From positions 558,001 to 622,000 of the forward strand of contig JBQNCN010000001.1 in NCBI GenBank assembly GCA_052169395.1: a stretch of DNA of 64,000 nucleotides. The letters run 5' to 3'. Shown here one piece after another: positions 43,659-52,686 of the stretch. Numbering within the stretch: the stretch's first letter is position 1; every line of letters starts with the position of its first letter. The stretch is from Fimenecus sp052169395 (GTDB lineage: Bacteria; Bacillota; Clostridia; Oscillospirales; Acutalibacteraceae). The notes under the pieces are model-generated. The model was not told the DNA's origin and did no database searches. It saw nothing but the letters and a program-made list of their open reading frames with translations. Both the position numbers and the translations under genes were made by a program.

Positions 43659-45215
43659 TTAATACCCAAACTGCGACCAGAAATCAGAATTTTCTTTTTT
43701 CTGTTTTTCAGGTTCTTTTTCAGGTTCTTTTTCTGTAGAAATTTTCTTTCCCACATCTTCAACAAGAGTTGCTTCTACCTCAAACTCTTTTGCATTATAG
43801 CTTGTATCAAAGCGAACAATTGTAAGCGTAAGCTTATCTCCAACCTTTGATTTTTCAATTATAGATGGTAACATATCGGAGTTTACAAGCTCTTTACCGT
43901 TCACTTTTGTAATTATATCGCCCTTTTGAACATCCTTATCTGAAAGAGAACTTGTAGCGTCTACCGAATCAACAACAATAGAACCCTTTGGAAGCCCTTT
44001 GATATTTACAAGCATAGAATAACTTTTATTTTTTTCAGCTGCAATATAAGTTATACCAAGTTTCGGTCTTCCTGTAACATAGCCTTTTTCAGATATACTG
44101 TCAAAAACAGACTTAACCGTTTTTGAAGGTACTGCGAACGCCATTCCCTCATAATCCGTAGATACGATTTTAGAGGAATTAATCCCTACTATTTGTCCAT
44201 ATTTATTCACAAGCGCTCCACCTGAATTTCCCGGATTTATCGCTGCAGTATGCTGAATACAAACTTTCTCATATCCTATCTTTGAACTTACCGGTCTTGC
44301 AAGTGATGAAATCATACCTGAAGTAAATGAACCTGCAAATTCAGTTCCTCCCGGATTTCCAATTGCATATACCGTTTCACCCACGCTCAAATTTTCCGAA
44401 TTTCCCATCTCAGCAGTTTTAAGTCCTGACTTATTCACTCTTAAAACTGCAAGATCCGTTCTTACATCATAACCTACTACTGAAACATCATATTGTGTGC
44501 CATTGTGAAGTTGAATTTTAATTTTAAGATTTGAAGGTTCATATTTTGAATCCACTGTAACAACATGCGCACAAGTCAAAACATAAGCTCCCGTTGCATC
44601 TCCAGAAACAAGCACTCCAGAGCCTTCACCCATACTTCTTGTTCCCTTACTGTCATACACCAAAACACCAACACTTGCATCCTTAACAGTTTCATAAACT
44701 TGTTCAGCAGACAGCGCACCTTTAGCCGTTCCTTGTGTATTTGTTGTTTCAGACTTCGGTGCTTCATTTAAAGTAAGTTTGCTTCCCGAAGGATTTTCTC
44801 CTGTTTTAGCATGTGTTTTTTTCGTTGAAACAAAAAGACCTGCCGATAAAATTGAAATACATAAAATGCCTGATATAACAGCAATAAAAATACCGGTCTT
44901 TTTATGCTTTGACGGCTTGATTTTTACATCAATTGAATTTACAGAGTTTTCTCCGTTGGGATTATACGGATTATTTGACGCACCATAATATCCATTTCCG
45001 TTTATTCTCGAAGCATTAACATTTTCTGTATTTGAATAACTATAAGCTCCTCCATTCCACACATACCCAGTTCCATTATTCTGAGATGCTCCCACATTAT
45101 TATAAGGATATCCGTTATTTTCCGTTGCATTGGCGCCGTTCGGCATATTCTTTTCTTCACTGTCATGTGGAATATAAGGATTTTTACTTTCATATCCTTT
45201 ATTCATATCATCCAT
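43659..45215 (-). CDS. HtrA/DegP-like membrane serine protease with PDZ domain
   Basis: This 518-residue protein has an Asn/Tyr/Gly-rich cytoplasmic start, one membrane helix (about 106-128), a trypsin-like domain with His in LTCAHVV near 210, Asp in VRTDLAVLRV near 245 and Ser in NPGNSGGALV near 330, and a PDZ domain (about 395-480). It degrades misfolded exported proteins. The tail is rich in Glu, Lys and Pro. GGAGG lies 7 bases before the ATG. It follows a two-component system, like cssRS-htrA of Bacillus, which suggests envelope-stress control. Confidence 0.93.
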   Translation of the reverse strand: MDDMNKGYESKNPYIPHDSEEKNMPNGANATENNGYPYNNVGASQNNGTGYVWNGGAYSYSNTENVNASRINGNGYYGASNNPYNPNGENSVNSIDVKIKPSKHKKTGIFIAVISGILCISILSAGLFVSTKKTHAKTGENPSGSKLTLNEAPKSETTNTQGTAKGALSAEQVYETVKDASVGVLVYDSKGTRSMGEGSGVLVSGDATGAYVLTCAHVVTVDSKYEPSNLKIKIQLHNGTQYDVSVVGYDVRTDLAVLRVNKSGLKTAEMGNSENLSVGETVYAIGNPGGTEFAGSFTSGMISSLARPVSSKIGYEKVCIQHTAAINPGNSGGALVNKYGQIVGINSSKIVSTDYEGMAFAVPSKTVKSVFDSISEKGYVTGRPKLGITYIAAEKNKSYSMLVNIKGLPKGSIVVDSVDATSSLSDKDVQKGDIITKVNGKELVNSDMLPSIIEKSKVGDKLTLTIVRFDTSYNAKEFEVEATLVEDVGKKISTEKEPEKEPEKQKKENSDFWSQFGY

Positions 45216-45301
45216 AATATTGCCTCCATAATTTATGCTTTTATCATACTATAATTTTGTTAATAAAATATTACATATAAATTAAAGAATTGAATATTTT
45301 G

Positions 45302-46873
45302 TTAAATATCCGGAATTGTAAATGTGAATTCAGTATATCTTCCCTGTTCTGAATTGCACTCTATCTTTCCGCCATGCATATCAATCATTGTTTTACAAAT
45401 AAAAAGTCCAATCCCCGCGCCTTTTTTATCATAAGAACGTGATTTATCCACTTTATAAAATCTGTCAAAAATCATTGCACACTCTTCTTTTGATATACCC
45501 GCTCCCGTATTCCTTATCGAAACGCTTACATATCCTCGTTCTTTATTTACACCGACAATAAGACTTCCATTCTCGGTAAATTTAACGGCATTATCAATCA
45601 AATTATAAATAACCTCATGTATCATATCACGGTCAGCATTAACCTTGGTCGGCTTTATTCTGTCAAGACCCTTAACTTCTATATTTTTACTGTTTATTTT
45701 TCTTTCAAATGAAAGCATAACATTTAAAATTTCAGCAGATATATCAAAATTAACCGGATTAAGATTTATTTCACCCGCTTCCATTTTTGAAATATTAAGC
45801 ATTGCGGTTACAAGTCTTGCCAATCTCCGTGTTTCATCCGATACTATATTAAGATAATGTGATTGATCTTTCTTCTCAATGGTACCATCTAAAATCCCAT
45901 CTATAAATCCACCTATTGTAGTCATTGGTGTTTTTAACTCATGAGAAACATTAGCTATAAAACTAGCTCTTGACTTTTCAATCAACTCAAGAGCATTAGC
46001 CATAGAGTTAAAGTTTTCTGCTAAAATACTGAGTTCATTATGACCGGATATTTCAACTCTTTGCGTAAAATCACCTTTTGCATAAGATTTTGATGCTCTG
46101 CTCATCTGATTCAATATGCCTATAGATTTTCTTGAAAACGCATTGATAATTACAAACCCTATCAAAAAAGATAAGATAGATGCCAAAACAAACATTTTTA
46201 AAACTGTTTTCAAAAATGTACCATCATCGTATAAATTTGGAGCAACTGCAAATACAACAGCAACCGTTTTTCCATTAACAATTATAGGCTCAGCTGCCAC
46301 AAGCTGCTTATGTTTATACTTTCCGCCTATTTTCATCACAGCATAAAATCCATCTTTTGAAGCCGCAGAAATAACATTTATATCAATGTTATAATCATCA
46401 TGTTCCGCACAATGATATGTTTTCACACGATAATCTCTCGCAACCATCTCTTTGCAAAGTACTACTTTTCCATCTGTATTAGTTATAAACATATCGGTAT
46501 TCGTCGCTTCTGAAATAAGTGCAAGATTAGATGATATGAGCCTTAAATTTGCATCTCCCGACTGTTCTGTTCTCGTACCGTTATTTTGATTTTTATCATT
46601 ACCATCTTTTTTATTTTCTTCAAACGCAACATTATCTGAAAGTGCCATGGTTGATATATTGGCAACTCTTGTGGCATTGCTTACAAGATTTTGTTTCTTC
46701 TGTTTTTGCCAATAACTTGATAAAAAGTAATACAAAATTGTGCCAAGCACAATAAAGCAAATAAGTATTATAGAAACAAAAACAAAAAAATACTGAAAAA
46801 ATATACTATGATTTGAAAATCTATACCTTATTTTATTAAACTGCTTATTATATTTTTTTGACCTTTTAGTCAT
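45302..46873 (-). CDS. Sensor histidine kinase with HAMP domain
   Basis: This 523-residue kinase has membrane helices at about 27-53 and 222-247, an extracytoplasmic sensing domain between them with Asn/Asp-rich loop, a HAMP linker, the phosphoacceptor NVSHELKTPMTTIGGFIDG near residue 310, and the ATPase motifs NLIDNAVKFTENG and GAGIGLFICKTM. It lies 9 bases after its regulator. The downstream gene is an HtrA protease, so an envelope-stress sensor role is likely. Confidence 0.92.
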   Translation of the reverse strand: MTKRSKKYNKQFNKIRYRFSNHSIFFQYFFVFVSIILICFIVLGTILYYFLSSYWQKQKKQNLVSNATRVANISTMALSDNVAFEENKKDGNDKNQNNGTRTEQSGDANLRLISSNLALISEATNTDMFITNTDGKVVLCKEMVARDYRVKTYHCAEHDDYNIDINVISAASKDGFYAVMKIGGKYKHKQLVAAEPIIVNGKTVAVVFAVAPNLYDDGTFLKTVLKMFVLASILSFLIGFVIINAFSRKSIGILNQMSRASKSYAKGDFTQRVEISGHNELSILAENFNSMANALELIEKSRASFIANVSHELKTPMTTIGGFIDGILDGTIEKKDQSHYLNIVSDETRRLARLVTAMLNISKMEAGEINLNPVNFDISAEILNVMLSFERKINSKNIEVKGLDRIKPTKVNADRDMIHEVIYNLIDNAVKFTENGSLIVGVNKERGYVSVSIRNTGAGISKEECAMIFDRFYKVDKSRSYDKKGAGIGLFICKTMIDMHGGKIECNSEQGRYTEFTFTIPDI

Positions 46874-46882
46874 TAAAACTGT

Positions 46883-47575
46883 TTATTCCTTAGTTTCAAA
46901 CTTATATCCTACCGACCAGACCGTTTTAAGCTCCCATTTATCCGAAACACCCTCAAGTTTTTCACGAAGTCTTTTAACATGAACATCTACGGTTCTGGAA
47001 TCTCCATAATAATCAAAACCCCAAACCTCATCCAAAAGTTGATCTCTTGTATAAACTCTATTGGGATGAGAAGCAAGGTGATAAATGAGTTCAAGTTCTT
47101 TTGGCGGCGTATCTATTTTAACACCGTTCACTATCATTTCATAATTTACAACATTTATGCTTAAATTTTCAAAACGAACTTCTTTCTGAACTTTACCGTC
47201 CAATGGTGCATCGATTCTTCTTAAAACAGCCTTAACCCTTGCAATCACCTCTCTTGTTTCAAAAGGTTTTGTAATATAATCATCTGCACCAAGCTCAAGC
47301 CCAAGCACCTTATCATAAGTTTCGCCCTTTGCCGTAAGCATTATAACCGGCACATTACTGTTCTTTCTTATTTCCCTTATAACCTGCCAACCGTCAAGCT
47401 TAGGCAACATAATATCAAGCAATATCAAATCGGGATTTTCAATTTCCTGCATTTTAACTGCCGTTTGACCGTCATTCACTGTTGAAACCTTATATCCATC
47501 CTTTTCAAGATACAGTTTTAAAAGTTCGCATATATTTTTATCATCATCTACTACCATAATTTTATTATCCGACAT
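46883..47575 (-). CDS. OmpR/PhoB-family response regulator
   Basis: This 230-residue regulator has a receiver domain with VVDDDKNICELL at the start, the phosphoacceptor in DLILLDIMLPKLDG near residue 54, a LTAKG and TKPFETRE near 105, and a C-terminal winged helix with RTVDVHVKRLREKLE and WSVGYKFE. GGAGG is 7 bases before the ATG. With the kinase it forms the pair that probably regulates htrA. Confidence 0.95.
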   Translation of the reverse strand: MSDNKIMVVDDDKNICELLKLYLEKDGYKVSTVNDGQTAVKMQEIENPDLILLDIMLPKLDGWQVIREIRKNSNVPVIMLTAKGETYDKVLGLELGADDYITKPFETREVIARVKAVLRRIDAPLDGKVQKEVRFENLSINVVNYEMIVNGVKIDTPPKELELIYHLASHPNRVYTRDQLLDEVWGFDYYGDSRTVDVHVKRLREKLEGVSDKWELKTVWSVGYKFETKE

Positions 47576-47645
47576 TTTAAACCTCCTTTTGTTAAATTAT
47601 AAACGCTAAATAAAAACTGTTTATGAATTCATAATTAATATTTTA

Positions 47646-48179
47646 TTATCTTCCACCACTTACAATTCCGTTTATATTTTTATCTCCGCTTTCAAGTGCT
47701 GTAAGACCTGACCTGGAAAGCTCAATAATTCCGTGTTTCCTCATTTTTCTTATGAACTTATCTATATGACCGGGTATTCCCGCAAGTTCTGAAGTAAGAG
47801 TATTTATCCCTATATCCCGAACAGTTGCTCCCACGCCGTTAATAGTCTTTAATACGTCTTTTATAGTTTCAGATGAAATATATACTTTAACAAGGCAAAG
47901 TTCCGATGAAATTATACGAGATTCAGTGAGTTCAATAACCTTTATCACATCCTCCAATTTCTGGAGTTGTGTCTCAACAAGATCCACCTTTCCCTCTTCA
48001 ACTTCCGCAACTGCTGTGATTCTTGAATGTTCAGGATTTTCAGTTTCAGCAACAGTTAAAGACACAACATTATAACCTCTTCTTGCAAAAAGCGAAGCAA
48101 CTCTCAAAAGTACGCCTACACGATTATATACAAGACAGGACAAAAAAATTCTTTCAATCGTATTTTTATTTTCTTCCAT
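47646..48179 (-). CDS. ilvN: Acetolactate synthase small (regulatory) subunit IlvN
   Basis: This 177-residue regulatory subunit has the N-terminal ACT domain with NRVGVLLRVASLFARRGYN near residue 20, which binds valine, and a C-terminal domain ending in a Gly-rich tail. It normally sits beside ilvB; here it is about 41 kb away, 20-40 genes from the ilvBCD operon. ATG 48179 is preferred as AGGAG is 6 bases before it; the first ATG is only 3 bases away. It may couple to the epimerase gene just upstream. Confidence 0.92.
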   Translation of the reverse strand: MEENKNTIERIFLSCLVYNRVGVLLRVASLFARRGYNVVSLTVAETENPEHSRITAVAEVEEGKVDLVETQLQKLEDVIKVIELTESRIISSELCLVKVYISSETIKDVLKTINGVGATVRDIGINTLTSELAGIPGHIDKFIRKMRKHGIIELSRSGLTALESGDKNINGIVSGGR

Positions 48180-48188
48180 CATTATCTC

Positions 48189-49223
48189 CTATATTACATC
48201 AAACTCAAATATTGTAGTTGTTTCAAGCGGATTTTCAGGAGTAAAAAGATTTTGCGGCTTAAACTCAATATGATTAAGCGTATCGGGAAAAAACTGTGTT
48301 TCAAGACAAAACGCAAATCTTCTTTCAATCGGTTTACCACCCTTTCCTATACAACCATCTAAAAAATTACCTGTATAAAGTTGTACTCCCGGAAGATCAG
48401 TATATACTCTCATCGATCTTTTGGATGACGAACTTATAACATATGCAAACGGTCTTAACTCACCGTTATAATCATTTATAACATAGTTGAAGTCATATCC
48501 GTTTGCAAGTCTTATCTGTTCAAAGCTCGAACTTATTCCTTCACCTATTTTTTTAGGCATTCTGAAATCAAGTGGAGTTCCTCTTACATACATAAATTCA
48601 CCTGTTGGAATAAGTCTTTTATCCAACGGTGTTATCTTATCCGCATTTATTGAAAGAATATGTTCTTCCGCACTTTCCTCACCTAAATTAAAATAACTAT
48701 GATTCGTAAGATTAAGCGGTGATTTTTCGCTTGGCTTTGCAAAATATTTAATTTCAAGTTTTTTTCCGTCAAAAGTAAATTTAACCTTATTTTCTACTTT
48801 TCCGGGAAATCCCTCAGCTCCATTCGGACTGTCATAAGAAAACTCAACAAAATCATTCCCCGTTTTAAAATTCCAAACAGCCTTAGAGTATTCGTGATTT
48901 CCGTGAAGTGTAAATTCTCCGTTTATATTTTTAGTGATATCAAAATGTTTACCATCAAAGTTAATCCCCTTGTCAGAAATTCTATTGGCAACCCTTCCAA
49001 CTGTTTTGCCCATAGATGCTGTATCCTCTTCAAGTCCTTTGACAGTATCAAAACCGGCTATAACATCAGAAATATTTCCAAAACCATCTTTTACAAAAAC
49101 AGATACAATCATAGCACCAAAATCGGAAAATTCGGCATATGTGCCGTTTTCTGTAATTATTTTTATCAAATGAATTTTTCTTCCGTCTGAAAGAGTCCCC
49201 ATCATTCTTATTTCACAAGCCAT
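48189..49223 (-). CDS. galM: Aldose 1-epimerase (galactose mutarotase) GalM
   Basis: This 344-residue mutarotase interconverts alpha and beta anomers of galactose and glucose. The catalytic blocks are GRVANRISDKG near residue 77, FTLHGNHEY near 105 and the second histidine in LTNHSYFNLG near 174, plus the glutamate in CLETQFFPD near 307. ATG 49223 is preferred: the GGGAGG is 6 bases before it and touches the earlier ATG. No galactose genes are nearby. Confidence 0.93.
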   Translation of the reverse strand: MACEIRMMGTLSDGRKIHLIKIITENGTYAEFSDFGAMIVSVFVKDGFGNISDVIAGFDTVKGLEEDTASMGKTVGRVANRISDKGINFDGKHFDITKNINGEFTLHGNHEYSKAVWNFKTGNDFVEFSYDSPNGAEGFPGKVENKVKFTFDGKKLEIKYFAKPSEKSPLNLTNHSYFNLGEESAEEHILSINADKITPLDKRLIPTGEFMYVRGTPLDFRMPKKIGEGISSSFEQIRLANGYDFNYVINDYNGELRPFAYVISSSSKRSMRVYTDLPGVQLYTGNFLDGCIGKGGKPIERRFAFCLETQFFPDTLNHIEFKPQNLFTPENPLETTTIFEFDVI

Positions 49224-49357
49224 TTCCATCCTCCCACAGCATTTTTTAAAGTATAGTTATTAAATTTATAAAAGTCAATAAAACTATAATATAAATATTT
49301 TACTTTTTTTTATTTATATGTTATCATCAACTCAAAAATTTACGAAGGAGCATAAAT

Positions 49358-49582
49358 ATGCCAAATATCACATATGATATAATCGAAGAACTCGGTACAC
49401 TTTCAGAAAATTCCAAAGGGTGGGAAAAACAAGTAAACCTCATTTCCTGGAATGGAGCAAAACCGAAGTATGATATACGAGATTGGGCACCTGAAAGAGA
49501 AAAAATGTCCAAAGGTATTACTCTTACAGAAGAAGAAGCTATAGAGTTTTTAAAAATTTTAAATCAAAAGCTTGGTGAATAA
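49358..49582 (+). CDS. PC4/YdbC-family ssDNA-binding protein
   Basis: This 74-residue protein matches the YdbC group, a bacterial relative of eukaryotic PC4 with a single-stranded-DNA-binding fold. Features: ITYDIIEELGTLSENSKGW at the start and YDIRDWAPEREKMSKGITL in the middle. AAGGAG is 7 bases before the ATG. It is a lone plus-strand gene ending directly in a perfect terminator palindrome. Role: probable transcription or replication modulator. Confidence 0.93.
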   Translation: MPNITYDIIEELGTLSENSKGWEKQVNLISWNGAKPKYDIRDWAPEREKMSKGITLTEEEAIEFLKILNQKLGE

Positions 49583-49916
49583 AAAGAGCCGTACGGCTCT
49601 TTTTACTTTTTATTATATACTCCTCCGCTATATCTATATCAATATCGGTGGGGATTTCCTTTGTAGAAAATAAATCGGGCTTGACATTATCAGAATTCAA
49701 GATTATATTATTTTTAGAAAAGACATTCGCTGTTGGCGACAAGCCGTAATGTTCATCATTGCGACCCGCCCTTTGAGCAATGTCTTTTTTGTTTTGCTCA
49801 AAAGTAAGCTGTGAGCCGTCAGGAAGCACAACACTATGTACCTTGTAATATTTCTTACCCTCTATACGAACAACAACCGCCATATTATTTATGGTACCGT
49901 TTATTGTTATAGACAT
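49539..49916 (-). CDS. Hypothetical protein, 125 residues, probably C-terminally disrupted
   Basis: The frame from ATG 49916 reads like real protein (MSITINGTINNMAVVVRIEG, then KYYKVHSVVLPDGSQLTFEQ) with host codon use but no clear ribosome binding site. It follows folC by 44 bases on the same strand. It runs through the terminator palindrome at 49581-49604 and 44 bases into ydbC antisense. Both other frames stop just before that terminator, so the original end was likely there and a frameshift extended it. I do not recognise the family. Confidence 0.5.
   Translation of the reverse strand: MSITINGTINNMAVVVRIEGKKYYKVHSVVLPDGSQLTFEQNKKDIAQRAGRNDEHYGLSPTANVFSKNNIILNSDNVKPDLFSTKEIPTDIDIDIAEEYIIKSKKSRTALFIHQAFDLKFLKTL
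49581..49604. terminator. Perfectly palindromic bidirectional terminator
   Basis: AAAAAGAGCCGT is followed by its exact reverse complement, 24 bases in all, with T-runs both ways. It overlaps the TAA of ydbC. Confidence 0.9.
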
Positions 49917-49960
49917 AGCAAAGGTTATATTAAAGTTATATCTTTTTTATATCACATTTA

Positions 49961-51232
49961 TTATTTATCCAAAATTTCTCCCAAAAGATAAAATGAACCG
50001 CATACAACAACAACACCGTCTTTACCTGCTATCTTTTTCGCTTTTTTCAGAGCTTGTTTGGGATTGCTTTCATAATATGATTTATCCTGATATTTTGAAA
50101 CTAATTTCAAAAGCACCTTTCCTTTTTCAGCACGCTCATACTTTAAATCACAACAAATAACGGCAAAAGAATTTTCAATAATAAGTTTAATATAACTTTC
50201 CTTATCCTTATCATTCATCATTGCAAGCACAAAAACAATATTTTTACCAATAAACGAGTTTTTAATAAATTCTGAAAGTGCCTCTGCACAAGCAGGATTA
50301 TGTCCTCCATCCAAAATAACAATAGGTGATTCATCTACTTGCTCCATCCTACCATGCATTACGGTTCTTTCCAATCCGCTTTTTATTGCACAATACGGTA
50401 TTCCCAAAAGTTCACACGCTTTTATTGACAACACCGCGTTTTCAATTTGATGTTGTCCTCCAAGCTTTAATTCAACTTCAAGCTTTGCACCGTCTTTCAG
50501 AGGATATTCAAACTTGCTGCCATAGAGATTTTTATTCAGAATTTTTATATTTGCAAGATCACAAACAAAAAGCTGTGCATTTTGTTTTTTCACATTTTTT
50601 TCACCTACTTCAAAAGCTTCTTTCGGCAATTTATTATTAACTACAACCTTCGAATTTTCTTTTATAATTCCAAATTTCTCATTGGCAATTTCTTTTAAAG
50701 TATTCCCAAGAATTTCCGTATGATCAAAAGAAATTGAGGTAATAACACAAACTTCCGCTGTTTCTATTACATTTGTAGAATCCAGCCTTCCACCAAGACC
50801 GACTTCAAGAACGATATAATCACATTCCTTTTCAAAAAAATATAGAAATGCCATACAGGTTTCAATTTCAAATTGAGTCAACGAAAAGCTTGGATCACAT
50901 TCTCTTTCATTCATAATTGCAAAATAAACCGTATCAAAAGCCTTACACCATTCATTTTCTAAAATATTAAGCCCATTTAGCCTTATTTTTTCAAGAGGAC
51001 TTACAATATACGGAGAAGTAAAAAGTCCTGTTTTAAAGCCTGCATCAATCAATACATTTGAAATCTCAGTTGAAACAGAACCTTTACCGTTTGTTCCTGC
51101 AACATGAATATATTTAATTTTCTCTTGCGGATTCCCAAGCCTTTTTAATATTTTTTTTGTTGCGGAAAGTCCCAGATGAATCCCAAATTTTGAAAGTTCT
51201 TCAAATTTCTTTTGTGTTTCTTTAAAATTCAT
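49961..51232 (-). CDS. folC: Folylpolyglutamate synthase / dihydrofolate synthase FolC
   Basis: This 423-residue Mur-ligase-type enzyme adds glutamate to folates. ATP loop VAGTNGKGSVSTEIS is at residues 45-59, followed by GLFTSPYIVSPLEKIRLNG, EVGLGGRLDSTNVI near 143, TSISFDHTEILGNT near 167 and ILDGGHNPACAEAL near 310. GAGGA is 4 bases before the ATG. It lies at the end of a minus-strand region with no clear promoter read. Confidence 0.95.
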   Translation of the reverse strand: MNFKETQKKFEELSKFGIHLGLSATKKILKRLGNPQEKIKYIHVAGTNGKGSVSTEISNVLIDAGFKTGLFTSPYIVSPLEKIRLNGLNILENEWCKAFDTVYFAIMNERECDPSFSLTQFEIETCMAFLYFFEKECDYIVLEVGLGGRLDSTNVIETAEVCVITSISFDHTEILGNTLKEIANEKFGIIKENSKVVVNNKLPKEAFEVGEKNVKKQNAQLFVCDLANIKILNKNLYGSKFEYPLKDGAKLEVELKLGGQHQIENAVLSIKACELLGIPYCAIKSGLERTVMHGRMEQVDESPIVILDGGHNPACAEALSEFIKNSFIGKNIVFVLAMMNDKDKESYIKLIIENSFAVICCDLKYERAEKGKVLLKLVSKYQDKSYYESNPKQALKKAKKIAGKDGVVVVCGSFYLLGEILDK

Positions 51233-51635
51233 TTATTCCTCATCAAGTTTGTTAAAATCAAGTCTATTATTCAAAAAAAATATATGATGTGTTAAAATAA
51301 ATTATGTCCGACAAATCACAATTATTTATACATAAACAACTGAATTATTCTTGAATAATTATTGCAAACGGTTTAAATACAATATATTTTACACATATAA
51401 CTTCTATTTTATTTAGACGATATTATTCATTCGCATTCCACACTAATTTCTAAAATAAATTCTATTCCTATACTTTATTATATTTTCATAAACCATACCA
51501 TTTAAGATATTTATACTATTATACCGACAAAAGAAAGTCAATAAAAAGACATTTATAACAAAAATTATAAAAACATGACAAATAGCTTTCTCTATCAGAA
51601 ACAAACTTTTATAAAAATATAAAAAGGAAAAAGAA
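51233..51635. other. AT-rich 400-base gap between divergent folC and HAD genes
   Basis: No frame of useful length or RNA gene was seen. The one structured element is the 18-base palindrome listed separately. A divergent promoter region is expected, but no convincing -35/-10 pair stands out. Confidence 0.5.
51343..51360. repeat. 18-base palindrome in the folC/HAD intergenic region
   Basis: AATTATTC-TT-GAATAATT, a perfect 8-2-8 inverted repeat without a T-run, so more like an operator than a terminator. Confidence 0.5.
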
Positions 51636-52238
51636 ATGAATATTCAGCCAATAACAATAGAAAAAACAGAAGTTGATATATACGATTTTGATAAAACTAT
51701 TTTTCCTCATGACAGCAGTTCACTTTTTGCCATTGAATGTTTTTTTAAATATCCTAAAACACTTAAGCATTTACATAAAATTTGTTATTTCGGAATCAAA
51801 TATATTTTACATAAAATTACATTGCAGGAATTAAAGTGGCATGTTTTTTCTTTTATACGTGAAATTCCTTTAGAAACGGCAGTAGAACAGTTTTGGAACA
51901 GACATGAAAGCAAAATAAACAAATGGTGTTTTAAATCCTATGATAGACCAAAAATCATAATTTCTGCAAGTCCTGAATTTCTTTTAACAGAAATTTCAAA
52001 AAGATTAAAATTTGATATGCTTATTTGTACACGGCATAATAGAGAAACAGGTGAAATAATCGGAAAAAACTGTCACGATATTGAAAAAGTCCGTCGTTTC
52101 AGAGAACTTTATCCAAATGCAAAAGTAATAAATGTATATTCCGATTCATTAAAATCGGACAGACCTATATTTGAGCTTGGGGAAAACAGATTTTTGATAG
52201 TTAAAAGAAAGCCTGTAAAACTTGAATTTTCAGAATAA
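51636..52238 (+). CDS. HAD-family phosphatase, subfamily IB (phosphoserine-phosphatase-like)
   Basis: This 200-residue protein has the nucleophile motif DIYDFDKTIFPHDSS near residue 14 (DxDxT), the second motif IIISASPEFLLTEI near 107 and acidic motif IV in NVYSDSLKSDRPIF near 168. These are the marks of HAD-IB enzymes, which include phosphoserine phosphatase-like proteins. AAGGAAAAAG precedes the ATG. It marks the last core gene before the accessory island. A stem (AGTT...AACT) with a T-run just after the stop may be a weak terminator. Confidence 0.88.
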   Translation: MNIQPITIEKTEVDIYDFDKTIFPHDSSSLFAIECFFKYPKTLKHLHKICYFGIKYILHKITLQELKWHVFSFIREIPLETAVEQFWNRHESKINKWCFKSYDRPKIIISASPEFLLTEISKRLKFDMLICTRHNRETGEIIGKNCHDIEKVRRFRELYPNAKVINVYSDSLKSDRPIFELGENRFLIVKRKPVKLEFSE

Positions 52239-52420
52239 ATAAAAATCAGTTGCAGGAAACTACTTTTTTATTTTTAAAAATCCTTTAGCAAAAGAATCAA
52301 ATTCCACTTCTCACACCCCCTCTCTTTTTAATTTTTTGCAAAAAAAAGCAACTAAGATTTCTATTTCTTAATCACCTTGTATCTTCAATACTTAATTTTA
52401 TTCGGCTCGGAAAATTGTTT

Positions 52421-52675
52421 TTAAGCTTTAGTTATCGGAATCCAAAGTTCCATTTTGTAGTCTTTGATATCCATATCACCCTCATAATAATATTCAAAGT
52501 CAGGTTTTCCTGAATGGACATAGACATCTCAGGGAAGAATACTTCCATCGCATATTTCCACTCTTTATGAATGCAATTAGGAACACTTCCTGTTAACTCT
52601 ACAACAGCGTACCCTGCTTCTTCCACTTCCAAAACATCTAAACCTATACTTTGCTGATCTCGATAAACTGGGATT
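52421..52675 (-). pseudogene. Fragment of a GyrI-like / AraC effector-binding domain, frameshifted
   Basis: The minus frame after the ABC-F stop reads IPVYRDQQSIGLDVLEVEEA and later VPNCIHKEWKYAMEVFFPEM. After a one-base shift near 52529 it continues VYVHSGKPDFEYYYEGDMD and then YKMELWIPITK to a stop at 52421. The KEWK...FFPE and GKPDFEYY blocks are typical of GyrI-like small-molecule-binding domains at the C-terminus of AraC or MerR regulators. There is no DNA-binding part. So it is a remnant, about 85 codons. Confidence 0.75.
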
Positions 52676-52686
52676 TGTTATTTAGT

